From: Paramacrobiotus metropolitanus
Lineage: Eukaryota > Tardigrada > Eutardigrada > Parachela > Macrobiotidae
Assembly: GCF_019649055.1 (NCBI RefSeq)
Contig: NW_026570340.1
Location: 1 to 64,000, forward strand
Direction of reading: 5' to 3'
Length of the DNA stretch: 64,000 nt
The translations under genes and the position numbers were made by a program. This document shows positions 43,621 to 56,289 of the stretch, piece by piece; positions within the stretch are counted from its first letter, which is position 1, and the number at the start of each line of letters is the position of its first letter. The notes below the pieces were generated by a model. That model had not been told where the DNA came from. It did no database searches and saw only the letters and a program-made list of their open reading frames with translations.

Positions 43621-45894
43621 ATGTATAGATATCTTGTCAACAGCCTGCTATTTTTTTGCTGCGCCGCCGGACTCATTAATCGTAATAACAATATTATCGC
43701 GGCGAGCTCGGTGAAGACCTCGGCCTTGGTCCGGCAGCTCCTCGCCGCAGACGACGTCCACGTGCCGCCCAACGCCGACCAGCCCGGTCAGCCGGTGCGC
43801 GTCAACGTCGGCCTTCAGGTTGCCGGTGTACAACATGATGTAGGTACAGACAGAATAGCGGTGGCACTGCACTTACAGGATTTCCGCTGGCTTTTCACAA
43901 TTTTTAACTCGGCCTGGGGTGGCTGGCATTTTACAATTTCTCTTTTCGAGCGATATGTATGTACGTTTACTTAAAAGAACACGCCCGGTTTGTAAATTTT
44001 TTGCGCAAAAATACACGATTCATGGGTAACGCTACGAGTAGGATACCACCGCCCGCTATGTACAAGCGTGTACACCCTTTATAATTATGCGTTATTAGTG
44101 CATTCGGCATGGCTGATGTACCCAAATATTGATTTCGCATAAACAGATTTATCGTAAAATCGAAGAATCGGTTGAAATTATTTATTATCTAATTCGTCGT
44201 AGAATACAATCCATCATTGCTATAATTGTAGCATCGTGGTAAGTGTTCTGTGCACAGTCCCGTCTCATGTTAAGGGATTTGGCCCGGTACATAGCACCAA
44301 ATTTGTGTACATCCACGGCAACTTTCGCTGTCGCGCGCTCCCAAACCCATTTTTTTGCATTGCTTTATGATATTTTGTAGCCAAAGGATTCATATACATA
44401 GGCGAAAAAACCGTTTGTGCGCGCAACATGCGGTTCGGGAGTTATTAGTGAAACAGAATTCCAAAAGTTAAAACGCGCGAGGTGTACCAAAAGTCTCATT
44501 ATGAACCGATACTCTTCAAATTTTGCACGAAAATGCACATTACTATGAAGATCGTTTGGTACCGAACCAGCTTTCTATCATTTTTTTCAAATTTTAAATT
44601 AATTTTTAAAATTTTTGAAATTCATTTTAAAATTTGAAAAAAATGGTAGAAAGCTGGTTCGGTACCAAAACGATCTTCGTAGTAAGATGTGTTTTCGTGA
44701 AACCTTTGGAATTCTGCTTCATTAGTAACTCCCGAAACGGATGTTGCGCGCGCAAACGGATTTCACGCCTACGTTAATTACAAATCCTTTGGCTATAAAA
44801 TGTCATAAAGCAATGCAAAAAAATTGTGTAGGATTGCGCGACAGCGAAAGTTCGCGTGTACAATATGTACCCGAATTTGGTACTATGTACCGGGCCAAAT
44901 CCCTTAATTGGGACAAATTCTTCATCTGAGTCTTTTGATTGAACGAAGCTCGTCAATGTGCATATTGCAATTAAAGTAACACATAGCGGTTATTTTCTAA
45001 GCGTTTAATTGAATGTACAAAATGTGTTTACGCAAGTTTTCACGCTGTATGGCACTTGTTGGGTCTGTTCTAGCGCTCGGAGTCGGATTTGTTGATACTG
45101 CACGGCTTTCTAGACCTGCGCTGGGAAAACAGCCGTTTGGCGTGGGACCCGCTGCAGCACCACAATATCACTGCCGTACGGCTTCCGGCCGACCGTGTCT
45201 GGGTGCCCGACATGACACTGTATAACAGGTAAATATTGATTACTGGCGTACATGCTAATAAACCATCAACGGCAACGCAGAGTTCATTTATATCTATATG
45301 TCTTCTCTTCCTTTGAGTCTATGTTGGTGCATTCTTGAACAGCTACGATGCACGCAGTGGAGTGTTGCCGGCAGACAGGACGCTGGTGTTGGTGTATGCC
45401 AGTGGTAATGTCCTGTGGATACCGCGCGTGGCCTTCCCGCTGAGCTGCAATACAACGCAGAACACAGCCGGTGATAAAGTGCACTGTGCTATTAAACTAG
45501 GTACGTGCAGAAGAATCTGCCGTTTGTTGAGACTAAAATACACATAGTAATACGGTGGTTTTAATGACGCAGCTTCGTGGATGTATGACGCTTCGCTGTA
45601 CGCGTATCGCGTATCGCGTATCGCTGGTGGATGTTGAGTTGCTCACCGACAGAATCGAAACAGCCGGTAGTGTGCCTACGTACAGTATCTGCAGAATAAG
45701 CTTGTACAAAACCTTATGCAATGCTACAGTACAGTGTACTGTTTATTGCAGCCTATTCACATCTGTACAGTGGTTCCCGCTACCGTATAATCGACAGCAA
45801 GATAGAACGCAACGTCGTCTCATACGCCTGCTGCCCCGAGTCCTACCCGTCCATCGACATGACCTTTACCGCCCAACGAGCAGCGGCATCGTAA
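43621..45894 (+). pseudogene. AChBP-like gene copy 1, damaged
   Basis: Exons: 43621-43839, 45074-45228, 45343-45500, 45573-45666, 45752-45894. It encodes a signal peptide (MYRYLVNSLLFFCCAAG), the N-terminal helix and beta strands (VKTSALVRQLLAADDVHV), loop A (WVPDMTLYN), a 12-residue Cys-loop (CNTTQNTAGDKVHC), loop B (SWMYDA) and loop C (YACCPESYPSIDMTF), then stops at TAA. Two defects: the exon 3 acceptor used by the other copies reads GG instead of AG (an AG 13 nt on would keep frame but lose residues), and exon 4 carries a 28-nt insertion with three CGCGTAT units that shifts frame. After TAA the frame continues into QRLAWAAFILNSLLILLH. AATAAA lies at 45996. Confidence 0.7.
44274..44903. 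mobile_element. TTAA-type foldback MITE in intron 1 of copy 1
   Basis: TTAA duplications lie at 44270-44273 and 44904-44907. The inverted ends GGGATTTGGCCCGGTACATAG are near-perfect. The arms meet around 44590-44640. The piggyBac-like TTAA target is clear. Confidence 0.85.
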
Positions 45895-45951
45895 CAGCGA
45901 CTCGCTTGGGCGGCGTTCATACTCAACTCGCTGCTGATACTACTACACTAA

Positions 45952-47246
45952 TGCGCTGGGCTATTCGTCGTCCTAATTACTTTTTACTTATCGTTAATAA
46001 AATTGTAATAATATGTGTGTAATCTGTATGAGAATCGGCTTAAACTTATTAGCGCCGCGGTGTCTGTCCATAAAAGCGCTACCATCTCGGCACAGAACCA
46101 CGTTGGCCTTGTAACGCAGAAGATTAAATTGCCGATAGCGACCCGTGACGGTATCGTCCTCCGAAATGTTTTATGCAGAATGTGGGGATAAGAGCGACAT
46201 TAGTTCACTCATTTACACATAAAAGACCGTAATGCGATCTATTTGCAAGTTGCATACGTAATCGCGTTACCGACATGCACTGGTACCGAGTACAGATACA
46301 ACACATTATTTTTTTTTATTTAAAGGTACTGTAATCCATTAATCCAGCTACACGTTAAGGAAAATGTAATGTAAGTACAGATTCCTGCCGTGTGCATGTA
46401 TATGTACGATTATGTACGGTGTAGGTATGAACGTATGAGCAGCATGTACAATACTCGTATATGCGGATTGATATGGTGCACATTGCACATTATCAGTAAC
46501 TGCTGTACTCTGTATTCCGATGTATCTGAACGTTCTCCTATGTAGCGGGAGTATTTTCCAGTCCAGATAATTTTCTTAGGTTTCCTAGTGAATTGAATTC
46601 AAAGTGCATTAAGGATACGGCAGTGATAAAAACAGTTGAAAATCTGGAGGATTCGTGAAGGATATTAGAGGATTCTGTGGATACAAATCAAAATACGTGC
46701 CCGGAAACATTTAACGTGTACTATCCAAGCCATAGGCGATTTGTGTATCCGGTAATAGGCAATTTTACTTTCTTTCTGCTGGACCTGTAAGAGGGATCAA
46801 ATCTTCAGTAGCTTCAAGGCAGATGGAAAAACGGCACTTTTCAACATGAAGTACCATCACATAGCCATGGCCTTAATTAGAATTTTTTGGAAGTTAAATT
46901 TTTGCCAGCCAGAACCGTAAAAGCTACTTGAGTGTATTATAAAAACCCTTAATTTTAACGTCAAATTGCGCAGAAGTGCCTGAAAATTTCAGAGTAAAGA
47001 AAACTGAAATGGTATAAGAAAAATTCTCTTGCTTATTTGAGAGTAAAAAACTACAGCCTCAACGAAATTCCCGGACTATTCCAAAGTAAGAAAATATAGC
47101 CAGAGATACAACGAACAGCAAGAAACAAAGAATTCACCAAGTATCTGTATGTACGTACATACACGCATTTAGCTAACCGCTACGCTTTGCGCTTATCATT
47201 AGTTATAAGGAATGATCTTATAACACACTTGGTACACTTTTAGACG
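45952..47246. other. Intergenic, copies 1-2, left part
   Basis: It includes the AATAAA at 45996-46001 for copy 1. Otherwise no supported feature. Confidence 0.4.
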
Positions 47247-47862
47247 ATGCTGCGCTACGAATCGCTGTTGCGTTACGGATGGGAGCTCCGGTCTGTAAGC
47301 AGCATAAATGCCGATGCGGTGAAATGGTTGATGAAAAGGTCTGCACGGTTTGTCATGTTTGAAAAGCCAGGGGAGATTCAGGCGTCATGCAAGTCTGAAC
47401 AGCCTAATTCAGCAAAGCCTGGGTTCAGCAAAAGTTCCAGCTATTCTGAGCCACCTGGATTGTGCAGGTCAAATGGCAAGCGGCCGGACGGTTTATCACT
47501 TTTCCCCTGGAAGAACGGCCTCCCTTTGATCTGGGATGTAACAGTGTGCGACACGTTTGCTATGTCGTACATCGCCGGCTCATCAGAAGTATCGGGATCG
47601 GCAGCAGAGGATGCAGAAGAACGAAAGCGGCGTAATTATGAAGAACTCACCGATCGTTATTTTTTCCAACCTCTGGCCTTCGAAACTGCGGAAAGTTGCG
47701 GCGTCAGTACTCGTCAGTTCGTCAATGACGTTGGTCGACGCATAAAAGAACAACAGGAGAGGCGTTTTTGTGGCAGCGCATAAGTGTTGAAATTCAACGT
47801 GGAAATGCCGCTTCTGTTCTTGGAACTGTTGGTTGTTTAAAAGAGCTAGAGGAGTTGTTTTA
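47247..47862 (+). pseudogene. Non-LTR-type retroelement 3' fragment
   Basis: The frame contains NGKRPDGLSLFPWKNGLPL followed by IWDVTVCDTFAMSYI, EDAEERKRRNYEELTDRYFF and an RQFVNDVGRRI block. This is the conserved segment I associate with the C-terminus of reverse-transcriptase proteins of invertebrate retroelements. The usual ending (SVEIQRGNAASVLGT) follows in another frame after 47765, and the upstream part also changes frame (AKVPAIL), so it is a 5'-truncated, decayed copy. A second 3' fragment lies at 63710. Confidence 0.6.
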
Positions 47863-48317
47863 TTTGTTCTAGCTTTTGGTTACTTGAGTCTAAGTTTTTA
47901 AAGGGCATTTTCTTATACAATTTTGAAATAAAAAAATATTTAAAAAACAAGATCTTATAACAATAACTATAATAACTGATAAATAAAAAGAAAGTTATTG
48001 AAATGATATTGTAAATACTGCACGTTGCTTAAAAATCAACTGATGGGAAATTAACTGATTCCCTTTACAAGCGACGCATAGAAAAATACGACGTAAATCC
48101 AACGTGATATATACAGGGCGAATGTAAATGGTTACTAACAACCATTTACAGAATATTGCAGTAGGGCAATTCCCAGCGTCTCTGTTCTGAATTGGCTTAA
48201 TTATCCTTACAATTAGCGCTCCCAATTAAGCAATAGATATCATGCAGAATCGCTTATGACTTGCGATGCCAGAGCTAGATAAGAGCGTAATAATGGATTG
48301 CCGCCAAGATTACACTG
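47863..48317. other. Intergenic spacer
   Basis: AT-rich 3' sequence of the retroelement fragment, then unremarkable sequence. Confidence 0.35.
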
Positions 48318-49077
48318 TAGAGATGGGCATCGGATAGGAATATCCGATTTTATCCTATCCGAATCCGAATTTCGGATAGGATAAAGGATAATTATCCGAA
48401 CCGTTCGGATAGGATTAGGATAAGGATAATGCCCCGTAGCCTACGGATAGGTTCGGATAATGGGTGCTTGTCCGAACTTTATCCGAGAATCGAAATAAAT
48501 TATTTGCGCTGTTAGACTACAAGAACCACAAGCGGTAGCAGTGACACTGCAACATTAAAGATTGTCGCAGCAACAAGAAGCAGTTGTTCTTTTGTGCTAT
48601 GCTGCATAATTAACCGTAACTGCAGCTTTCGTTTCGCTTTTTGTACGGAGCAAGCAACATGATTTACGCATTTGCACCAGTTTATTATTCCATCGGTTTA
48701 ACGTAGGATCGGAACACAACCGTGTCGAAGGCAATGAAGTTTTGATCATCGTTATTGTTAAGGAGAAAATCTTTTTGACTCGGTATATTAATGGCGGCGA
48801 TGTAACTTAATCGATAACGTTATTAACTTTGTCGATAGTAACTTTTTTTAAATTAAAAAAAACTATGCGCTGAATGTCGAGTCTGAATTTTTGGTTTTTT
48901 GTTAAAAATTGTGTTTTTGGACAATTATCCGGTTATACTCGGATATCCGAGGGTCGGATAAGGATAGGATAAGTATAAAGAAATAAAAAAAATTCGGATA
49001 AAAGGTCGGATAAGGATAATTTTAAAAAGTGTCGGAGAGGATAAGGATAAAGAAACCTTATCCGATGCCCATCTCTA
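48318..49077. mobile_element. hAT-type MITE, 760 bp
   Basis: Inverted ends TAGAGATGGGCATCGGATA are flanked by a perfect 8-bp duplication TTACACTG on both sides. Subterminal zones are arrays of GGATAAGGATA and its complement. No transposase ORF. Confidence 0.85.
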
Positions 49078-49089
49078 TTACACTGCACT

Positions 49090-49305
49090 AGTTCCGTAGT
49101 TCGCGAGGTACATAATTATAATGTATGTACTGCGAACGCTTTTTAGCAATCAAGATAAAACTGCATATACACCAGATAGCTGTCACATTCGTTCTTGCAG
49201 CAATACGAGCCTTCGCTATTAAAAGACTGTGTAAATCTGGATTAAGTGGAGGCCCTTAACACTGCTGTTTTGCTGACTATCGACTCCGCCGATAATTGGC
49301 CGACA
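49090..49305 (+). promoter_or_regulatory. Upstream region shared by the AChBP-like copies (copy 2)
   Basis: AGCTGTCACATTCGTTC and AATACGAGCCTTCGCTATTAA, then AATCTGGATTAAG, match the regions before copies 3 and 4. The hAT MITE ends about 10 bp upstream of the conserved block. Confidence 0.4.
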
Positions 49306-51541
49306 ATGTACATCCACAGCCTGATATTTCTTTGCTGCAGCGCCGGGCTAATTTTCCATAATGGCAATATCATCGCGGCCAGCTCGGAGAAGACGTCGGC
49401 CTTGGTACGGCAGCTAATCGCCGCTGACGACATCCACGTGCCGCCCAACGCCGACCAGCCCGGGCAGCCGGTGACCGTCACCGTCAGCCTTAGCGCTGCC
49501 GGCATACAACATGACGTAGGTGCAGGCTGTGCAGCTCACTATGACCCTGCGCTCACAAAATTTTGTTGAATTTTTGCAGCTCTTAACTTCGTCAGTTTGT
49601 ATGTTCCTGTCACGTACTTTGTAAATACATTTTATCAGTTTACGAGCCCGGTGGTTAATTTTGTGCGTAAACGCACCGCGAAAAATGCAGATTCATGGGT
49701 TAAGGTGATCTCCATACTCTTTAAAAGACATGGACATTTATGGAAAATCCGCTCACCGTTGAAGAGTTATGGGGAGTGCGAGTTGCGCTATTCAAACGCA
49801 ACTCGCACTCCTCATAACAAACCGAGTTGTGAGCTATACCACGTTACGCTATCATAGACCGTATATATAACGTTCATGAGTGTTACGTACCTTAGCGTAA
49901 AGTTTTCCTTGGTAGCGAGTTCACCCGTGGTCGTACACCTATGGTTATGTGTGTGTTCACCTATGGCCCTATGGTCACAGTCCACGCTTTCGCCTTTCTC
50001 ATGCCCTTGTTAGCCATCTGTATAGACAACGAGAAATTATCAAATACTTAGTCGATTCCTTTGATGTCTTGTTATTTCCGGCTCAGGTCGCTGTCTAAGC
50101 TCATGTTTGTTTTGTTGTTCATTTAGTTCTCAGTTGAGTATTAATTACTGAACAGGCTGAAACTTTATAGTGTATTGCGCACTTTAATACGGATGCTGCA
50201 CGCGTATCGGTATCACTAATAACTCGGGGTAAACAAAAATAGTTAAGTTACATATAACTGCCAAGGTTTGGTCCGTACTCCATACCAAGGCTCGCCACGC
50301 CCCACTGTACGCGATCCGTTACAATGTCCGTGCAACTGGCAGGGCTGGTGCACGACAAATATAGATGTCGTATAAACATATATACCGCAAATCGACGAAT
50401 TACAGTTACTCGAAGACTTTTTCCATCGAATTTGTTTTTTATAATAAATCATCGTAAAACTGAATTTATTATTGCTATACTTAATGTACATCTGTGTTCT
50501 AGAGCGCCAGCATTGCGCTTAATACGCACTACTCTACATGTACTTTTATGGAAGGAATTACTGTAATCACTTAGCTTCCAAATACTATAGAAAGGCGTGA
50601 CAAAAAACGCTCTTCGTGGCATCTCGCGCGCGGTATTAGGATCTCACTGTGTTCGGTGCAAACTACTATAATTATACCGGTAATTTTCCCGCTTTGGCGC
50701 CAGCATTCATGTTGTACTTGTTTCTGTCTGCTTTAAGCGTCGGCAGCCGGATGTGGTCATACTGCACGGAACCCTGGAGCTGCAATGGAAGAACAGCCGT
50801 CTGACGTGGGAACCGCAGCAGCACAACAATATTACCCTCGTACAGCTCCCTGTCGAACATGTCTGGCTACCCGACATTACGCTGTATAACAGGTTAATTA
50901 GTATTGTACGTCATATGATCAACTGCAACGTCAGGCGCATTTCTACGTTGTGTTTCTAGAGCTTCTGCTAGTGCGTCCTCTAGCTGCGACGATGCCCGCA
51001 GTCAAGTGTACCCGGCGAACCGGAGGATGCTCTCGGTGCATTCGGAGGGCTCGGTCACGTGGATAGCGCCAGTGTCCTTCCCGCTCAGCTGTAATAACAC
51101 AGTCGGCGGTGGTGAAGTGCACTGCGCCATTAAACTAGGTATGTACATTCATCGGCAGCGCAAGTTGCGAATTCGTCGTTTGTCGCGAGTACATTAAATG
51201 ATTTGGTTGTTTTTAATGTAGCTTCGTGGACGTACCATGGTTTGCTGATTGACTTGAAGGCCGGCAGTGACAAAATTCAGGCAATCGGTAGTTGATTTTA
51301 GTAGTCTCGAGATATACAGTACATACAGCACGATGTCTATAATGCGGTAAATATTACGGGGCACTGTACACTGTACTGTGCATTGGTGATAGCAGACTAT
51401 GTCGATTCTTCCCCGCTCGGGTCAAACTACCGTATAACCAACAGCACGGTAGTCCGCAACGTCGTCTTCTACGCCTGCTGCCCAGAATTATTCCCGTCCA
51501 TCGACATGACCTTTACAGCCAAAAGAGCAGCAGCGTCGTAG
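49306..51541 (+). CDS. AChBP-like ligand-binding-domain protein, copy 2
   Basis: Exons: 49306-49515, 50738-50892, 50972-51138, 51222-51287, 51396-51541; GT-AG introns in phases 0, 2, 1, 1; 247 aa. A signal peptide (MYIHSLIFLCCSAG) is followed by the Cys-loop-receptor ligand-binding fold: SEKTSALVRQLIAADDI, LELQWKNSRLTWEP, loop A WLPDITLYN, a short Cys-loop (CNNTVGGGEVHC, 10 residues between Cys), loop B SWTYHG and loop C FYACCPELFPSIDM. N-glycosylation sequons NIT and NNT are present. There are no transmembrane helices M1-M4, as in AChBPs. The loop D aromatic position is Thr here. The stop is TAG right after AAAS, with an in-frame hydrophobic tail (VFILSSLLLVAR) after it. The product is predicted secreted. 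Confidence 0.75.
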
Positions 51542-51598
51542 CTACGTCTCGGTCCGGGTGTCTTCATACTCAGCTCGCTGCTACTAGTGGCACGCTAA

Positions 51599-52044
51599 TA
51601 CTTTAATGCATTCCCAGCTGATTCGTCATGCCCTTACGTTCTGTTAACATTAACGCCGCTGGTACACGAAAGTACTGCTCTGTACGGAATTATTATAAAA
51701 GCGGAGGAATGTTGTCAAAGGGTTTCTTAAAAATCTTGTCTAATCTCGCCAATTTCGTTGCGCTGTGGTGTGTAAGTGCTTGGTTGTCTTTACAGCACAG
51801 AATATAACAAATACAACTTTACATTTTTAATACAAATTTAACAATTTTAATCAGTGTGAACCTACGGAAGCATACGATATGTGCATTCTCTGTTGCCTAT
51901 TAGAATATGGAGACTTTAGATCTTCTTGCCTAACATAGAAGAGGATGGTGTGTGAGCATGGAGTTTTACGTTTCAAAATTCAAATGTATATATACTTACG
52001 CTTTAATTATTATCTTGTTCTTTCTGCTTCTTAAACAATATCCT
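51599..52044. other. 3' flank of copy 2
   Basis: No supported feature. Confidence 0.4.
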
Positions 52045-52240
52045 AATCCAGATTCAGATCTATATTGCCACGAATGGGATACACCAGAGCCGGCAACCAG
52101 AAAAGACTGACCAAAACCAATATTATAATATGAAAGCCCGTAGTCGAAAACCCGGCCAGATAGTATTAATTTCTTTCAAAACCTCTTCCGCTTCGAACGC
52201 CAAAGCGGAAGAGTTTTGACTACCTTCACCAAATGTAACT
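52045..52240. repeat. Left direct repeat flanking a minisatellite
   Basis: About 90 percent identical by eye to 53629-53815 (shared GCCACGAATGGGATACACCA and AAAACCCGGCCAGATAGTAT). This copy alone has an extra CTCTTCCGCTT...AAGCGGAAGAG hairpin. Confidence 0.7.
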
Positions 52241-52409
52241 AAATTATTATAATAATCATTGTCATCGTGCTATTTTTAATCAGGCAGTGTTGCCACGTAA
52301 ACCAACTAAAATATACTTAAGTATTTCCCACTACTTAAAATAGCAGAATGAATTTAATTAGCAGACCGTTATTACGACAAGAACGGCTACATATCTAACG
52401 TCCGTCTGT

Positions 52410-53335
52410 TCAATCAGTGATAGAGCGAACTACCGCCACTATTCAGTGCACAAACCCGTTATTTCAGGGAGTGACCGAAATACCACTATATTCTAGTTAA
52501 AATAGCCCGCTAAGCCAGTGATCGACCGAACTACCACTATGGATATCTATGTGAGCGGTTGACTGAGCTGTCATTACCGTCCGATGCACCAAGCCCAGTG
52601 GGTGAGCGGGTGACCGAGCTACCACTGCCCTCCATGCGCAGAGCCCGGTAGGTGAGCGGGTGAAAAGCCCGATAGGGAACGAGTGACCGAGCTTTCATTA
52701 TTGTAGAGTGTACGTGAGTGACCGAACTACCAGTCTACCACTGTGGTCCAGTTGACAGAGCCAAAAGGTACGAATAAAAACGATTAAAACAGAAATTCAA
52801 ATCGATCGCCCCTGTCTACAAAAAAAGCGAAGGCGAAGCCGAGGTGACCGAGCTATCACTACTATACCGTGCACAGAGTCCGCTAGGTAAACGAGTGCAC
52901 AGAGCCCGATAGGTGAGCGGGTGACCGAGCTACCACTGCTGTCCGGCGCAGAAACCCGTTAGGTGAACTAGTGACCGAGCCACCACTACTGTCCATGCAG
53001 AGCCCGGTCGGTGAGCGGGTGACCGAGCTGTCACTACTGTTCAGTGTACAGAGCCCGTTAGGTGAAACGAGTGACCGAGCTCCACTACTGTCCGGCGCAG
53101 AAAGTCCGTTAGGTGAGCGGGTGACCGAGTTCCCACTACTGTCCGGTGCAGAGAGTCTGTTAGGTGAGCAAGCGACCGAGCTACCACTACTGTCCATCAA
53201 ACAGAACCGTTAGGTGCGCAAGTAATCTAGGTACCACTACTGACCAGACATGCACTACCGGGCTCACACCACTTTCCAGTGAAAAGAGCAAACGAAGTGA
53301 CGAGTCACCGAACTAGTGATCCAGTGCACTATCAC
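52410..53335. repeat. Minisatellite, about 51-bp unit
   Basis: Repeats of GTGAGCGGGTGACCGAGCTA followed by CCACTACTGTCC and a CAGAGCCCGTTAG-type spacer. The densest part is 52850-53230, where the period is about 51 bp, so some strands give repetitive but probably non-functional ORFs. Confidence 0.75.
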
Positions 53336-53628
53336 TGTTTCGAATTGCATACCTTATAAACTGACATTTCGGCTTTCTTTTCGGGTAGGGGATATCGTAA
53401 AAATTATCTGTACCAGACTGTATGTACATTGTACAGCCAGAGGGAATGCTTTCAAGGTTGAGAGAATCATGAGCTGATTTTTATATAAAATTCGTGTTTG
53501 CCCTATTGCTTGTACCGATCATGTTTCGTTTCGTTTCATGTTATTCCAATAAATATTCATTCAAATTCAAATAAAATGGCCATGGACCACAAGAAACGCG
53601 GAGGCGAAGCCGAGGCTGTTTCTTGTTC

Positions 53629-53815
53629 AGATCTATATAGCCACGAATGGGATACACCAGAGCCGGCAAACCAGAAAAGACTGACCCAAACCAGTATTAT
53701 ACTCTGAAGCCCGTATTCGAAAACCCGGCCAGATAGTATTCATTTCTTTCAAAACCAAAGCGGAAGAGTTTTGACTAGCTTCACCGAATGCAACTAAATT
53801 ATTATCAGATTCCTT
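53629..53815. repeat. Right direct repeat flanking a minisatellite
   Basis: Same orientation as 52045-52240, so the minisatellite sits between two direct repeats, as in a composite or terminal-repeat element. GCGGAGGCGAAGCCGAGG before it also recurs near 52820. Confidence 0.7.
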
Positions 53816-54569
53816 ATATTCATACAATCTTGCCGTCCAAAACGTAACTAAATTTGTTTTTTATGGATTCGTCAACGCGTGGTCAGTTTAAGTCAAGCTT
53901 GGTCTTGAGAAACTCCATATTTTTCGTAGGGTGTCATCCTGAATTTTAATTTTTTTTAAAACGTTCTGGTCAGAAAATTTTTCAAACGGTTCTGAAGTAT
54001 AGGAAAACGTAAGGAGTACTTAAGAATACTTAAGCATTCATAAGGAAAGATTACGTACTGTACTGTAACCATGGATATGTGTTTATTAGTAAATAAGTAT
54101 GTAAGTAAAATTCTGAAAGAATTAGCCGAATAAAACGATCACAAAGTACGGCTGTGTATTTTTGCCGTCCAACCCGTAAGACGTAAGTGGTCATAGGAAG
54201 CAAGTAAAAGAATCGTAGAGCAGTCAGATATTTGAATCCGTCCAAGAGGGTAGTGCCGAGCGCGGAGCGCGAGGCATACCTTGTAACCATTATTATACAA
54301 ACGTTGTGTGCGATACTTTACTGTTTGATGTACTCGTACTTGGTTGCATTTTCAAACTGCAAAGTTCTTTGGCAGTGTACGAAACGTGGCAGCTTTGTGT
54401 CAAGGTACACCATAGCATCGCTAACCGTATCGTGATAAGTTGTGGACCTCTTTTTGCTCATTGGCGTACCCCATTGTATCCTTACAGTATTCTTTACGTA
54501 TCCCTCAGGTATCCCATTATGAATTATAAGATATCCTACGAAAACCTAGAAAAACCTACGAATACTTGA
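53816..54569. other. Non-coding spacer
   Basis: No supported gene or repeat. Confidence 0.35.
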
Positions 54570-54785
54570 CGGAAGTGACCCAGTACATGGTACAAATTCG
54601 TGTACGTGCATGAAAACTTTAACGTTTTTTGTTTAATTTTTTTGAGTTTTCTTTCAGCCATAACTAACGAACCGGATTTTGCACGCATAAGCGGTTTGTT
54701 CGGGAATGCGCGACAGTTGATTTTTGCATGCTCGTACACCAATTTGGTACCATGTGCCACTCCCTTAAAAAAATACCGTGTCACT
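54570..54785. mobile_element. Small foldback MITE related to the TTAA family
   Basis: Ends GTGACCCAGTACATGGTACAAATTCGTG and GTACCATGTGCCACTCCCTTAA are inverted relatives (shared core GTACATGGTACAAAT against its complement). Shorter than the other family members. Confidence 0.5.
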
Positions 54786-56289
54786 CCCTTAAACAAATTA
54801 ACGGGATACATGAAGCATACACGAAGGATGTTGTAGAATACGCAGGTTAAAAAGAGTGACAGCATTAGCAATATTCGCAATACGTGCAGAATGCAGAATA
54901 CTACGTTATGTTTGCATGCGTACCACACTATCCTCCACCTACCTTCAAATATCCTGCGGAATACAGCTTTGGTAGTTACGAATAACTGTTACCATCGTAT
55001 CCCAAGGCATATGTTTGCCGTATCCTCAATGTATCCGTCAAGTATTCCGATAAGTATCCGTCAAGTATTCCGGTAATTATCCGTCAAATATCCGGGGCAT
55101 CTCTCAAGTATCCCGATAATATTCTGAGATTTTTCAGTGGAAAGCTTTCGGAATGTGTAATGGAGACTGGAGAGATACGGTGGGATACGGCAGTGGTTAA
55201 AAAAAGCATAAAATTTAGAAGATACATGGAGCATACGTAGAGGATACTGTGGATACAAATCAAAGCACATGCCTGGAAAAATTAAACGTTTACTAACCAT
55301 GTCCTGTATTACGCGACGCATAGGCAGTTATATACCTTCCTGCTTCCGGATATCGTAGTCCGGCGGCGTGCAATGCCGTACATGCCCGGTTTCTACCGGT
55401 GCGTGTTCGGGCAGGATTTGCGTGCCCGTCGACATCCTAGCAGCCTTTGACGGTCCCCTCTGGCCGCCACCCGGGGCCACCAGGTCCCACTGCCGTGTCC
55501 TATCCGTTCCGTCCCTCCTGGAAAGCCTCCTCCTGACCACGTACAACTACTGGATGTGGCGCCACCACCGTGGGTTTATCCGTGGGTTCCCCCGGAGCTT
55601 TTATAATGCCCGCTGCACGGGTACCGACCACGTGACGTCTAACCCGAATCGGTGGTGATCAGCGAGTGCGCCAGGAGTCCCGGCCGCGCTACATCCGGGA
55701 TAATACATCCACTCGCGGCCGGTATTGAGAACTGCGCTGTCCGTCGTGATGTCTATCGTTCGGCGCCAGTACAGGGGAACATGCAACGGCCGCCCAGCTG
55801 TTTGTTATTCGGCATCGTCTCCGCCGCGAGCAAAGTGTCCTTACGTGGCGGATGCTGCCGGAAACATTTTATTGTTGCTGCTCCTAATGTTTTTATTTGG
55901 AGTATGCAAAATGTACAGGCGTTTTGATGTGGCGCACGCTCACAGATGGCGCCATGTACGCACGGTAGTTTGCATCGCATTCGCAACCGGCAACAGTCCA
56001 GTCAGTGCACTCCGGAATATACGTAGTTAGTATTGTAGTAGGCAATTCCAAAATGTTTGAATGTTTGTCCTTCGTAATTTTTTTTAACTGACGATTAATT
56101 AGTAGCTGGAATCAAAATGTCAAGACAGTAAAATGCCGCAGGGTTAGTTTGTGCTGAAGCTTTTCAAAACCGAGAATTCAAAACCGACTGAAAATCATAC
56201 AGACTTCGACGCTGGAAAAGGTCACGACCGCCCGGGGTGGCAGCGTGATGCGGTTTTGTACTGAAAACAATTTCGGTCGCATGTAGACT
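54786..56289. other. Spacer with GC-rich exon-like fragment
   Basis: Around 55600-55760 the minus strand reads SAVLNTGREWMYYPGCSAAG then DHHRFGLDVTW, coding-like but without start or splice context. A shorter relative (CNTGRDW) occurs on the minus strand near 61160. Probably relics of one unknown gene or element. Confidence 0.25.

Noticed and set aside
52883-53200. Ser-rich repetitive minus-strand ORF
   Set aside because: The 17-residue period is a product of the 51-bp minisatellite.
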